Shown: one piece after another, positions 35,443 through 44,034 of the stretch
How the letters are laid out: each line of letters opens with the position of its first letter
Numbering within the stretch: position 1 is the first letter of the stretch
From: Streptomyces hoynatensis
GTDB lineage: Bacteria; Actinomycetota; Actinomycetes; Streptomycetales; Streptomycetaceae
Length of the DNA stretch: 64,000 nt
NCBI RefSeq assembly: GCF_003626535.1
Contig: NZ_RBAL01000023.1
Span: forward strand, 1-64,000
Reading direction: 5' to 3'
Position numbers and translations under genes: made by a program
The notes under the pieces: generated by a model
What the model was told of the DNA's origin: nothing
The model's input: only the letters and a program-made list of their open reading frames with translations
Database searches by the model: none

Positions 35443-36872
35443 CGGTACTCCGCCAGCCTGCGGCCCACGCCGAGCGCGGTGCCGAGCACCGCCAGCAGGG
35501 CAAGCGCCACCGCCCCGACCCGCAGGCCGCCGAGCCGCCCGCGCCCGCGGTCGGCCGCCGCCGTGAACTGCTCCTGCTCGTGCCGCACCGCCTCCCCGAG
35601 GGAGGCGTTCACCTGGGCGAAGGACTGCCCCGTCGTCGCCCCGGGGGAGTGGGGCCCGCCGATCGCCCGGGCCACCGCCTCGTCGTACGCCCCGGCCAGC
35701 TCCTGTTCCCGGCCCGCCTGGTGGCGCGTGCGCCACTCCTGGGTGGCGGCCACCGCGGCCCGCACGGGAGCCAGCCCGTCGGCGTCGTCGGCCAGTTCCT
35801 CCGCCTCGCCGAGCAGGCCGGCGACCTGCTCGGGGTCGGGGCCGAGCAGCGTGTTCATGTGCTCGGTGTAGCTGTCCTCGAACTCGGTGCTCGCGCCCCT
35901 GGCGACCAGGTTCAGGTTCTCGTCGCCGCGGGCCTTCAGCGCCTCGGTCCAGGCCCCGTTCAGCGCGCTCAGCGACCTGGCCGCCCCGGTGCTCGCGTCG
36001 TTCAGCGCGGAGCGCGCCAGGACGTGCGCGCCGGTCAGCCACAGCAGCAGCACCAGCGCCGCCGAGGTGGCCGCCAGCAGGCCCGGGTCGAACACCCGGT
36101 TGGTGCGCAGGTAGTGCCGCCGCTGCGCCCAGGCCAGCACCAGGAGCGTGCCGAGCCCGACCCCCGTGGCCACCCACGGCCACCGCTTGGCCTCGCCCAT
36201 GTCCTGCTCGAAGCGCCTGGTCTCCAGCTGGTACAGCTCGTCGGCCGTGCGCAGCAGCGACTCCTGCATCTGCTCGTTGGCGTAGCGCAGGTAGGCCCCG
36301 CCCAGCGGGAGGCCCTGCCGGTTGTTCGCGCGGGCGATCTCGACCAGCCCGGTGTACACCGGGAGCCGCTGATTGAGAAAGGTGATGTACTCCTGCGCCT
36401 CGTCGGAGCCCGAACTGTCGGCCGCCGCCGCGGCGAGCCGCCGCGCCGCGTTGTCGATGTCGTCCTCGTAGCGCTGCCGCACGTCGGGGTCCTCGTTCGC
36501 CCCGGCCAGGAACCCGGTGGCCGCCGCGGTGTTGGCGTCGACGAGCGCACGGTAGATCTCGGCGGCCCCGGTGCTCAGCGGCTGGCTGCTGTCGATGACG
36601 GTGGCCGCCGCGGCCGTACGATCGGACACCTGCCAGACGGTCACCCCGCCGAACAACAGCAGCAGCAGGGCGATCGCCGCGCCGATCAGCCGCAGCCTGC
36701 CCGGCTCGGTCCGCAGCGCGGCCCGCAACTGGCCCGCCTTGTACGCCCACGGCGAGCGGCGCGGTGGCTCCTGGGAGGCCGCGGACGCGGGGGATGGCGG
36801 CCCGTCCTGCGGTGCCGTCGCTGCCGCGGCGGCCGGCGGGGACGTCGGCGGAGCGGTCGGCGAATGCGTCAC
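35439..36872 (-). CDS. glnX: GlnX-like transmembrane sensor protein
   Basis: The product from GTG 36872 is 477 aa; GGGGAGGG lies upstream. It has a Pro/Ala-rich cytoplasmic N-terminus, TM1 at 61-80 (RLIGAAIALLLLLFGGVTVW) and a helical extracytoplasmic domain. TM2 (WPWVATGVGLGTLLVLAW) and TM3 (LLAATSAALVLLLWLTG) follow, then a second helical domain and TM4 near the end (LRVGAVALALLAVLGTALGV). Four helices with two external helical bundles match GlnX of the mycobacterial pknG operon, where it passes the GlnH signal across the membrane. It is the first gene of the operon. Confidence 0.85.
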   Translation of the reverse strand: MTHSPTAPPTSPPAAAAATAPQDGPPSPASAASQEPPRRSPWAYKAGQLRAALRTEPGRLRLIGAAIALLLLLFGGVTVWQVSDRTAAAATVIDSSQPLSTGAAEIYRALVDANTAAATGFLAGANEDPDVRQRYEDDIDNAARRLAAAAADSSGSDEAQEYITFLNQRLPVYTGLVEIARANNRQGLPLGGAYLRYANEQMQESLLRTADELYQLETRRFEQDMGEAKRWPWVATGVGLGTLLVLAWAQRRHYLRTNRVFDPGLLAATSAALVLLLWLTGAHVLARSALNDASTGAARSLSALNGAWTEALKARGDENLNLVARGASTEFEDSYTEHMNTLLGPDPEQVAGLLGEAEELADDADGLAPVRAAVAATQEWRTRHQAGREQELAGAYDEAVARAIGGPHSPGATTGQSFAQVNASLGEAVRHEQEQFTAAADRGRGRLGGLRVGAVALALLAVLGTALGVGRRLAEYR

Positions 36873-37370
36873 GGTGCGGGCCCTCCCCCTCGTGATTCGG
36901 CACGGGCCACGGCCAGAAGTATGCCGCCTGGCCTCGTGACGCCACAGGCTTTGGTCACGATCGTCTCGGGATCGCGATCTTTGCCCCTTGCCGCCACTCT
37001 CGCCCGCCATCACGCGGGGGGCTTGCCGCCCGGTTCCCGCCGAGGTCAACCCCCGTTTCCCCGCCCGTCACCCGGGCCACGGTCACCAGGCCGCCTCCGC
37101 TGGCCCACTCCCGACCGGCTGCCCCCCGGTGAACGATGGCGCCCGCACTGCCCGCTGCAAGGCTGCGACCGGGGCGGACAGGACTCCTCGGACCCGATCG
37201 CTCCCGCCTCGGATCAGGTCCTCCAAGAGGCCCTTCCCGAGGCAGGTCACGATTGCCTGACTGGACACGACGGAGTTGACTGCGCCCTCGCACAGCTACA
37301 GGGAAATGAAAGTGTTTTTTATTCTATGACCCTAGGATGTCAACCTGCTGGGTTGGGGTACCTCAAAAAG
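36873..37370. other. Intergenic boundary of the low-GC island
   Basis: No gene was found. The left part is GC-rich and should carry the glnX promoter. From about 37300 the sequence turns AT-rich (runs such as TTTTTTATTCTATGA), matching the lower-GC restriction-modification genes that follow. No integrase, tRNA or clear direct repeat marks the junction. Confidence 0.5.
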
Positions 37371-38468
37371 TCAATCAAGATTGATGGAATCCCAAATTAG
37401 CAGATGCTCTGGTTCGTCATTAAACCAGGCGAACGTGCCATCGGCCAGCATGGGCAATGCCTTTTTTGCCTCAGGGTGTGTGCGCGACTCGAATGCCGAG
37501 AGGAAACGGCATCTTTCCGGGCTCAATCCTTGCGAAGCTGCCCAGGCGAGGAGGCTTTCCTTGCGCTCATTCGTGATTACGCCGCCACTGAAAACTGCTT
37601 CGATGAACCACACTTCATCGTGATCGGGAGCGAGATCTGCCATCAGGCAGTCGGGCAGCAAAGCGCTTTTATTCACTGTGATGCCCATCGACTCAAGAGC
37701 GTGGCCATCGATTAGGTTTACTTTTTCTCCGGGTTGAGAAATGAAAAGCACGTTAGGCTGCTTTAGGTGGGTCGAGAACTGTTCGGCCACACCCTTCAGG
37801 ATTACGCTGCTGGGCCCGGGATGTAGTGTTCGGATGCCAGCGCCGGGTAGATGTACATGCACGCTCTCATCATTTAGCGCAGGATCGCGACGCAATTGTG
37901 CTCTCCGGCGGCCAGTCGGAGTCAGGTGCGTCTTTTGCCATTTCGCAATGGCCTCATGAAGTGCAGATCCTGTCATCTCTGGCACTAGAAGGGCGGCGAA
38001 ATCTGGGGCCAGAGTGTAACGAGCGAGTGGCGAGTTGGTTGACAGGTGTGTTCGGATGTTGAGTACCGCGCCGTTGTTGATCAGGGCGTCAATTGATTCG
38101 TCGCGTACAGGTTCGCGACTATTGTTTGCATACCAAATGGGGCCCCGTTGGACGCCGATTGCATCGCAAAAGCTGATGACGTCCTTTTCTTTCTTCATTG
38201 CCGCCGTGTAGTAACCGCGTCTTTCGCTGTCTTTCCGTCTTTCGGCAACAGCATCGCTCATCCACGTGATAGTCGAAGGGCGGATAGGTGCGTTGTCTCC
38301 AATGGCGCCGACATACATGGCAACGAAAACGATGGCTGATGCAGCTGGGTTCGCGGTCGCGGTCATCCCTGTGATCTCCGAAGGCAGCACCAAGCTCAGT
38401 CGATCTTGGTATGCCTTCCGGTTCTCGAGCAGTGGAGGCAGGGGCCAGTCGTCTGGTGAGTATGTCAC
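37371..38468 (-). CDS. Type II restriction endonuclease, BsuBI/PstI family
   Basis: The 365-aa protein matches the BsuBI/PstI endonuclease family in its C-terminal half. It has PNVLFISQPGEKVNLID, GHALESMGI, LPDCLMADLAPDHDEVWFIEAVFSGGVI with the PD...E catalytic core, and a terminal FNDEPEHLLIW. Known family members cut CTGCAG, so that site is a guess here. GTG 38468 overlaps the methyltransferase stop by 4 bp, so methylase is translated first. GC content and codon use are clearly lower than the surroundings, indicating horizontal gain. Confidence 0.9.
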   Translation of the reverse strand: MTYSPDDWPLPPLLENRKAYQDRLSLVLPSEITGMTATANPAASAIVFVAMYVGAIGDNAPIRPSTITWMSDAVAERRKDSERRGYYTAAMKKEKDVISFCDAIGVQRGPIWYANNSREPVRDESIDALINNGAVLNIRTHLSTNSPLARYTLAPDFAALLVPEMTGSALHEAIAKWQKTHLTPTGRRRAQLRRDPALNDESVHVHLPGAGIRTLHPGPSSVILKGVAEQFSTHLKQPNVLFISQPGEKVNLIDGHALESMGITVNKSALLPDCLMADLAPDHDEVWFIEAVFSGGVITNERKESLLAWAASQGLSPERCRFLSAFESRTHPEAKKALPMLADGTFAWFNDEPEHLLIWDSINLD

Positions 38469-40201
38469 AGCGTCAGACCATATACCTCATTGATCGCTGA
38501 GGAGAGGTCTTCGTCGGGCAAGCTTGCCCAGGCTCTCAGCGTCTTGGGCCCTGGCAACGGTAGCGCGGCCAGTTCGTAGGCGGACACGGCAACTGAGCCC
38601 GTGAGGCACCGGTAGAGGCGGTCCAAGGCGTCTGAGTCCAGTAGTGCCGTCAGTAGTCGGGGTGTGAGCAGGCTCCCGGGGGTCTCGCACGTGAGTACGT
38701 TTACATGGTTCTCCACCGAGACACGCCCGCCCCATGTGGACAATGTTTTGTCGTCAAGTGCAGCTGCCAATAGCCGCCGCCCCTGCTCTGGAGCGGTCGT
38801 TCGTTGAACAAGAACAGCAGGCTGATTCAGCACTAGAAACTTCTCGTCATTTTTCCCGAGATGCAAATATCTCAGCCGGTCTCGCGTCTTATCGCGATGA
38901 AGCCTCCCTCCGTCAAGATCTGCTGCCCAGATGATCATCACGGAACTATCCGACGGGAAAGAGGACAGCTGGCTTTTGCGGCGGTTCCAGACGAGTGGCC
39001 CGGTAGAAATAGACCAGCCGTAATTTGCGAGACGCTGCGTCATTTTCTGGGCCTTCCGAATGACAGGAGGATCCGTTGGAGTTCGGGGTAGCAACCAAGG
39101 GCGCTCCGCGACAGCCGGAAGCCTGCCCTTTCCGATCTCTTCCTCCGAGACGCGACCGTTTATCCTCACCCGCCCGCATGTGACCGACCGTGTGAGGCTT
39201 CCCTTTTGGAAGGTGGCCAACACGGTCTCTTGGGTGACTCCGGTCGAGAAAACGCGTGCCCTATCGGAAACGTGAGTGAGTCGAGTCAGTGGTGCTGTCC
39301 TGGCCAGATAGGAGCGAAGTCGCTGGAAATAAGCGCCCCCAAGCCAGCCGGCGGGCACGAGTGCTGAGAGGGCGCCGCCTTCTGCCAAATTTTCGGCAGC
39401 CGCAGCCATGAAAAGGCCATATCGATTCGCGTGTCCGAATACGACGTGTTGCCATTTCTGGCGATCTCTATCGGATAGGCGAACCCTGCCATAAGGGGGA
39501 TTCAGGAGCACGAGCGTGGGTGGTACAGGAGGTGGGGTCAGTCCGTCGCCTACTTCAAGTAGTGATGGAAGCGGACGACGTCGTGACAGCGGTACCCTCA
39601 GCCAGGTAGGAAGTAGCTCAGCAGCAAGAAGCGCATTGCCAAGCCATACGGCGGAGGCGTCGAGATCGCGGCCCCCGATGGCCGATTTCACAACTCGAAG
39701 AGTAATCTCCGGCTGTGCATCGCGTCGCTTCTGTAGCCAATACCGCAGTGCTGGCAAAAGAAGCATCCCCGCGCCACAAGCCGGATCCCAGATCAGGCCC
39801 TCAGGGTGGCGCTGGAGCGTCTTAGTGCTATGTTGGTAGAGAATTTTCGCCAGGGTTGGCGGCGTGTAGTGTCGGCCCTCGCTAGTGCGTACGGAGTCAT
39901 CCAGAGCGACCACATAGGCATTGGCCAGGTCCTCTGCCCGGGCGTCCAGCAAATCTTCCCTGATTGGACACAGCGTCAAATCATCTTGAGTGAATACGTC
40001 TGGAAAAGCTATGACGTGATCAAGACCGAGCGTTTCGGGTGAGTCGGCTCCCAGAGCCGATGCACGACGCTCCCACCAGTGGGGAACGGTTGCCAGAACT
40101 GAAAGCGCCTCTCGCGAGACGCTTGCGGGTCCGTCCGTGTTCAGCCACGCCCGCTGAGCCCGGTTGGGCCTAGCAGCGACCATCAGCTCGGTCTCGATCA
40201 C
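38465..40201 (-). CDS. N6-adenine DNA methyltransferase of the type II system
   Basis: The 578-aa protein has SAM-binding motif I (DPACGAGMLLLPAL), catalytic motif IV (LLNPPYG) and GRHYTPPTLAKIL, common to Eco57I-like N6-adenine methyltransferases. The C-terminal half is a target-recognition region (SVENHVNVLTCETPGSLLTPRLL). It protects host DNA from the adjacent endonuclease. The start is GTG 40201 or ATG 40183. Codon use matches the endonuclease gene. Confidence 0.92.
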   Translation of the reverse strand: MIETELMVAARPNRAQRAWLNTDGPASVSREALSVLATVPHWWERRASALGADSPETLGLDHVIAFPDVFTQDDLTLCPIREDLLDARAEDLANAYVVALDDSVRTSEGRHYTPPTLAKILYQHSTKTLQRHPEGLIWDPACGAGMLLLPALRYWLQKRRDAQPEITLRVVKSAIGGRDLDASAVWLGNALLAAELLPTWLRVPLSRRRPLPSLLEVGDGLTPPPVPPTLVLLNPPYGRVRLSDRDRQKWQHVVFGHANRYGLFMAAAAENLAEGGALSALVPAGWLGGAYFQRLRSYLARTAPLTRLTHVSDRARVFSTGVTQETVLATFQKGSLTRSVTCGRVRINGRVSEEEIGKGRLPAVAERPWLLPRTPTDPPVIRKAQKMTQRLANYGWSISTGPLVWNRRKSQLSSFPSDSSVMIIWAADLDGGRLHRDKTRDRLRYLHLGKNDEKFLVLNQPAVLVQRTTAPEQGRRLLAAALDDKTLSTWGGRVSVENHVNVLTCETPGSLLTPRLLTALLDSDALDRLYRCLTGSVAVSAYELAALPLPGPKTLRAWASLPDEDLSSAINEVYGLTL

Positions 40202-40723
40202 TGAGAGCCCCTTCTTTGCGTCACTGACGCCAGGCTTGCTCCGCCTGGTATCTCGTACGTGCCTAGGATTTCACACGACGCCCTGCGGGCCCCACCAGTT
40301 GCCTCTTCTTTCGCGTATGGTCCTGGCGGTGATCGATAGTGTGCAATTGGCTTGGGATGTAGGTCTCGAATGAAGGGGCAACTGTGTCGCTTCGGTCGAG
40401 ATCGCAACGAATCGGTGCAAGAGCCAGCTCTCTTGGATGAAGCTGTAGGTGGGGTTGGGCAACAGCCGTAGCAAACTTGGAGCATGGAGCCGCCCACACC
40501 GTTGAGATGCCTGTAACCGTGGAGCGCAGCTGGTCTACTGCGTGGAACCTCAGCCGTTCCAGGTGGCGGCAAAGCGGCCTTCGGCAGCTGGCCATGCTCG
40601 GCGAGACTGCCAACAGCCTCAGACGGCTACCAGCCATGCTGGGGCACTCCTCAGCTTGCGTTGCAGGGTTCTGGCTTCGGGCTGAGTCACCCATCCGTAG
40701 TTGGGCGTCGCGGCAAGGGCGCC
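40202..40723. other. Low-GC region upstream of the restriction-modification genes
   Basis: Base composition still resembles the island rather than the chromosome. It should carry the methylase promoter. One minus-strand frame (listed separately) has island-like codon use but no recognisable domain. The right edge merges with normal GC-rich DNA at the GNAT gene. Confidence 0.5.
40263..40637 (-). CDS. Possible small unknown protein of the island
   Basis: A 124-codon minus-strand frame from ATG 40637 has mixed codon use like the methylase and endonuclease, not the all-GC third positions of the chromosome. The sequence (for example DRSDTVAPSFETYIPSQLHT) is not low complexity. I recognise no family, and there is no strong ribosome site. 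It could be noise. Confidence 0.25.
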   Translation of the reverse strand: MAGSRLRLLAVSPSMASCRRPLCRHLERLRFHAVDQLRSTVTGISTVWAAPCSKFATAVAQPHLQLHPRELALAPIRCDLDRSDTVAPSFETYIPSQLHTIDHRQDHTRKKRQLVGPAGRRVKS

Positions 40724-41389
40724 TCAGGTGAGGTGCAGGCCGAGGTAGATGACCTCGTCGGTGTCGGGGGCGGGGCCGAGGTCGTGGAAGCCGATGTGGT
40801 GGTAGAAGGCGCGGGCGTTCGTGTTGGCCGCGACCATGCTCAGGTGCACGCCGGGCACGCCGCGTTCGCGCAGGGCCGCGAAGTACGCCTCCATCAGGGC
40901 GCGGCCGAGCCCGCGCCGCTGGCCCTGGGGGAGCAGGTCGATGTGCAGGTGCGCCGGATAGGCGGCGGCGATCTCGGGGTGGAGCATCCGCTCGGGGTGG
41001 TGCAGCAGGTCGCGCAGGTTCGCGTCGCCGACCCCGGGCTCGGCGTCGGGGGAGGGGAAGCGCGCCGCGACCGTGGGCAGCCACTCCCTCCTGAACCAGG
41101 CGAAGTAGGCCGGGCTGTCGGCCGTGCCGACCAGGTAGCCGATCGGCCGCTCGCCGTCGTCCGCCACGAACACCAGGTCCGGGTCGTGGGCCGCGTAGGG
41201 GGCGGCGAAGAGGACCGGGAGGATCTCCGGTTCTGGCAGGTGCCCCCGCGCGTCGCCGCCGAGGTGGCCGGTGCGGATGCACACGTCGTCCAGGGCCCAG
41301 GCGTCCTCGGAACGGTAACGGCGAACCACCACGGAATCCGGCGTGGCGGGTGCGGGAGCGGTGGCCGGGATGGCCGGTGTTTCGTTCAT
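40724..41389 (-). CDS. GNAT-family N-acetyltransferase
   Basis: The 221-aa acetyltransferase has the acetyl-CoA loop LPQGQRRGLGRALMEAYFAALRE and the C-terminal VAANTNARAFYHHIGFHDLG motif of GNAT enzymes. The N-terminal part (VVRRYRSEDAWALDDVCIRTG) also matches. The acceptor is unknown. It has its own upstream region with three 19-20-bp direct repeats. Confidence 0.9.
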   Translation of the reverse strand: MNETPAIPATAPAPATPDSVVVRRYRSEDAWALDDVCIRTGHLGGDARGHLPEPEILPVLFAAPYAAHDPDLVFVADDGERPIGYLVGTADSPAYFAWFRREWLPTVAARFPSPDAEPGVGDANLRDLLHHPERMLHPEIAAAYPAHLHIDLLPQGQRRGLGRALMEAYFAALRERGVPGVHLSMVAANTNARAFYHHIGFHDLGPAPDTDEVIYLGLHLT

Positions 41390-41451
41390 GGAGACATTGT
41401 GAACACGCCCCGCGCCCCGGGCCTAGCCCCTCCTTCGGCCGGGCAGGCGCG

Positions 41452-41510
41452 AACGCCACCGCCCGCGGCACAACGCCACCGCCCGCGGCCAACGCCACCG
41501 TCCGCGGCAC
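41452..41510. repeat. Three direct repeats of AACGCCACCGCCCGCGGC
   Basis: Three tandem copies (starting near 41452, 41472 and 41491) of an 18-bp unit lie between the GNAT and MscS genes. The third has one substitution. No operator symmetry is evident. Confidence 0.7.
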
Positions 41511-41621
41511 GGGGCCCCGCAACAGAGCCACGGAGCGCGGCACGGAACCCCGCCAGGAACCGGGCACCAGGCCCATGCCCGGAACCCCGCACGTCGCGTG
41601 GGTGGTCCGTGGGACGCGCCC

Positions 41622-42527
41622 TCACTCGCCGCCCTCGTCCTCCGCGGCGGCGGGGGCGGCCTGCGTGGGCAGTTGCACCCGCTGCTCCGGTTCGATCCGG
41701 CTCAGGCCCGCCACGTCGAGCGCGCGCTTGATCCGCCAGCGCAACTCGCGTTCCACCTCGGCCGACCGGCCGGGAAGGGTCTTGGCGGAGACGCGCAGCG
41801 CCACCGTCTCCCGGGTGAAGGAGTCCAGGCCGAGCACCTCGACCGGCTCCCACAGCACCTCGTCCCACGGCGCCGCGCCCGACAGTTCCTCGCCGGCCGC
41901 GGCGATCAGCTTGCGGGCCTCGTCGAGGTTGGCGTCCGGGTCGAGTTCCACGTCGATCGTCGCGGTGGACCAGCCCTGGCTGAGGTTCCCGATGCGCTTG
42001 ATCTCGCCGTTGCGGACGTACCAGACCTCGCCGCCGTCGCCGCGCAGCGTGGTCACCCGCAGGCCGATCTCCAGGACGGTGCCCACCGCCTCGCCGGCGT
42101 CGATCCGGTCGCCGACCCCGTACTGATCCTCGAGCAGCATGAACATGCCGCTGAGCACGTCGGCCACCACGCTGCGCGCCCCGAAGCCGAGCGCCACGCC
42201 GGCGATGCCCGCGCTCGCCATCAACGGCCCCAGCTCGACGCCGAGTTCGGACAGCACCATGAGGGCCGCGGTGCCCAGGATCACCACGGAGGCGGCGCTG
42301 CGCAGCACCGAGCCGATCGTCTCGGAACGCTGCCGCCGCCGCTCGGTGTTCACCAGCAGCCCGGACCGCAGCGGGGGGCGGCGCGAAGAGCCGCCGTCCT
42401 CCCGGTTGAGCCGCGCGATCAGGCGTGTGATGGCCCGGCGCACCACGTACCGCACCGCGAAGGCCAGCAGCGCGATCAGCACGATGCGCAGCCCGGACGT
42501 GGCCCAGGACTCCCAGTTGTCTCGCAC
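41622..42527 (-). CDS. MscS-family mechanosensitive channel
   Basis: The 301-aa membrane protein from GTG 42527 has two or three N-terminal helices. The MscS pore helix region follows (GPLMASAGIAGVALGFGARSVVADVLSGMFMLLEDQYGVGD), with the Gly/Ala-packed TM3 and the beta domain signature GTVLEIGLRVTTLRGDGGEVWYVRNGEI. It releases solutes on hypo-osmotic shock in the family. The C-terminus is acidic. It is divergent from the TetR gene across a 117-bp region with an operator-like palindrome. Confidence 0.93.
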   Translation of the reverse strand: MRDNWESWATSGLRIVLIALLAFAVRYVVRRAITRLIARLNREDGGSSRRPPLRSGLLVNTERRRQRSETIGSVLRSAASVVILGTAALMVLSELGVELGPLMASAGIAGVALGFGARSVVADVLSGMFMLLEDQYGVGDRIDAGEAVGTVLEIGLRVTTLRGDGGEVWYVRNGEIKRIGNLSQGWSTATIDVELDPDANLDEARKLIAAAGEELSGAAPWDEVLWEPVEVLGLDSFTRETVALRVSAKTLPGRSAEVERELRWRIKRALDVAGLSRIEPEQRVQLPTQAAPAAAEDEGGE

Positions 42528-42618
42528 GGCATAACCGTAGACAGGGCCGGGGCCGGGGTTGCGCCCCAGGCCGGGGCCTGTGGCGAAGGGCACAGCGGGC
42601 GTTCGAGACGTTCGAAAG

Positions 42619-42632
42619 TCAACAAGCGTTGA
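42619..42632. promoter_or_regulatory. TetR operator candidate, TCAAC-AAGC-GTTGA
   Basis: A perfect 5-bp inverted repeat with a 4-bp spacer lies 13 bp before the TetR start. The 14-bp string GTCAACAAGCGTTG recurs upstream of the drug exporter at 45620-45633. This suggests that the TetR protein controls both itself and that exporter. Confidence 0.7.
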
Positions 42633-42644
42633 TATCGTGGGGGA

Positions 42645-43274
42645 ATGCAGCACAGCGAGAATGCCCAAGGTGTGGAAGACGTGGTCTGGGCGCCGCCGCG
42701 ACGCTTCGGGCCCCGGTCGGCCCCGGCGAGGCGCGCGATCCTGGAGGCGGCGCGGGCGAGGTTCGCCGAGGACGGGTACGAGAAGACGACGATTCGCGCC
42801 GTGGCCGCCGACGCCGGCGTGGACCCCGCGATGGTGATGCGTTACTACGGCAGCAAGGCCGACCTGTTCGACGCCACCGTCCGCGTCGCCAGCGACCTGG
42901 AGGACCTCACCAAGGTGCCGCGGGAGGAGATCGGGCGGCGCTTCGCCCGGGCGATGCTCGGCCGCTGGGAGCGGGGCGAGAACAAGCCGGAGGCGGCGGC
43001 GCTGCGGGCCGCGCCCACCCACCCCGAGGCGGCCCGTTCCGTGCAGCGCAGCTTCAACGAGCACGTGCTGCCCGCGCTGCGCCGGGCGTTCCCCGACGAC
43101 CCCGACATCGAGACGCGGGCCGGCCTCGTGCTGACCCAGGGCATCGGCACGGCGCTGCTGCGGTACGTGCTGGAGATCGAGCCGGTGGCGTCGATGGACT
43201 ACGAGACGCTGATCGAGGCGGTCGGGGCCAGCATCCAGCGCCACCTGACGGCGCCCCTCGGGTCCGCGGCCTAG
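42645..43274 (+). CDS. TetR family regulator
   Basis: A 209-aa protein with a TetR DNA-binding domain (ILEAARARFAEDGYEKTTIRAVAADAGVDPAMVMRYYGSKADLF). The C-terminal domain resembles TetR_C_17-type regulators (LTQGIGTALLRYVLEIEP). It probably represses the exporter gene at 44035, with which it shares an upstream 14-bp operator. The two genes are convergent with a gene-free repeat-rich stretch between them. It starts at ATG after GGGGG. Confidence 0.9.
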   Translation: MQHSENAQGVEDVVWAPPRRFGPRSAPARRAILEAARARFAEDGYEKTTIRAVAADAGVDPAMVMRYYGSKADLFDATVRVASDLEDLTKVPREEIGRRFARAMLGRWERGENKPEAAALRAAPTHPEAARSVQRSFNEHVLPALRRAFPDDPDIETRAGLVLTQGIGTALLRYVLEIEPVASMDYETLIEAVGASIQRHLTAPLGSAA

Positions 43275-43965
43275 CGGGGCGCGTCGACGGCCGCCGAGCG
43301 GGCAACTCGGCGGCCGTCCGCGTGCCGTCCACGCGCCGGGTGCGCGCCGGGCACGCGGCACGCGCCTGCGCCCGCCCCACCGCCGCGCGCGCCTTCCCCA
43401 CTACGCGGGTCCTCCCCGAGCCCGCGCGCCCTCTCTCCCGCGCCCGTACGCGCGCCTTCCCACGCCCCCGCCCCGCCGCCGCGCCCGTACACGTGCCGGC
43501 GCCCACGCCTCTCGCCACGCCCGTATGCACGCCGGCCCCGGCTCGCGGCCCTCGCCGCCGGTACGCTGCCGGTACGCGCGCTGTCCCCCGGGCCGCCGAC
43601 TCGGGCCGCCGCCCCGGTACGCCGCCCGCCTCCGCGCCCGTACGCGCCCCGCGCTCGCGCGGGTACGCCGCCCGTACGCGCGCCGCGCCCGCTTACGCGC
43701 GCCGTCCCCGCGCCGCCCCGGCGTCCGTACGCCCCGCACCCGCACCCGGGCACCGCACCGCGCTCGGCCACCGCGCCCGCCTGCGTGCGTCGTTCCCGCC
43801 GCCCCGGGCACCGGTGCCGCGCCCGCGCCGCCCCCGCACGCCGCGCCCGCGCACCGCCCGAACGCCGCGCCCGCGCGCAACCGCGCCCCGCGCCGCGCCC
43901 GCGTACGGGCGCTGCGTGCGGCGCCGCCGTATGCGCCCCCGCACCGCACCCGCGCCCCCGCAAGC
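43275..43965. other. GC-extreme, GTACG-rich stretch without genes
   Basis: This 690-bp stretch is almost all G and C except for repeated GTAC or GTAT steps in degenerate units such as CGCCCGTACGCGCGCC (about a dozen, for instance near 43445, 43485, 43562, 43574, 43640, 43670). Long Arg/Gly/Ala frames exist on both strands but are low complexity. I see no gene. The 3' end abuts the exporter terminator. Confidence 0.6.
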
Positions 43966-44004
43966 GCCTTCGTCCCCCGGCCAGGGCGGCCGGGGGACGA
44001 AGGC
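43966..44004. terminator. Strong terminator hairpin
   Basis: A perfect 17-bp stem (43966-43982 with 43988-44004) with a five-base loop AGGGC lies 30 bp downstream of the exporter stop on the minus strand. Confidence 0.85.
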
Positions 44005-44034
44005 GGGAGGAGGGGAGGAAGGAAGGGGAGGCGC

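Noticed and set aside
40477..40731. Plus-strand 84-codon frame
   Set aside because: No ribosome site, no domain, and antisense to a slightly better minus-strand frame.
43401..43949. Long minus-strand frame (Arg/Gly/Ala-rich) in the GTACG-rich region
   Set aside because: Low-complexity composition, no start context and frames open on both strands; typical of extreme GC DNA.
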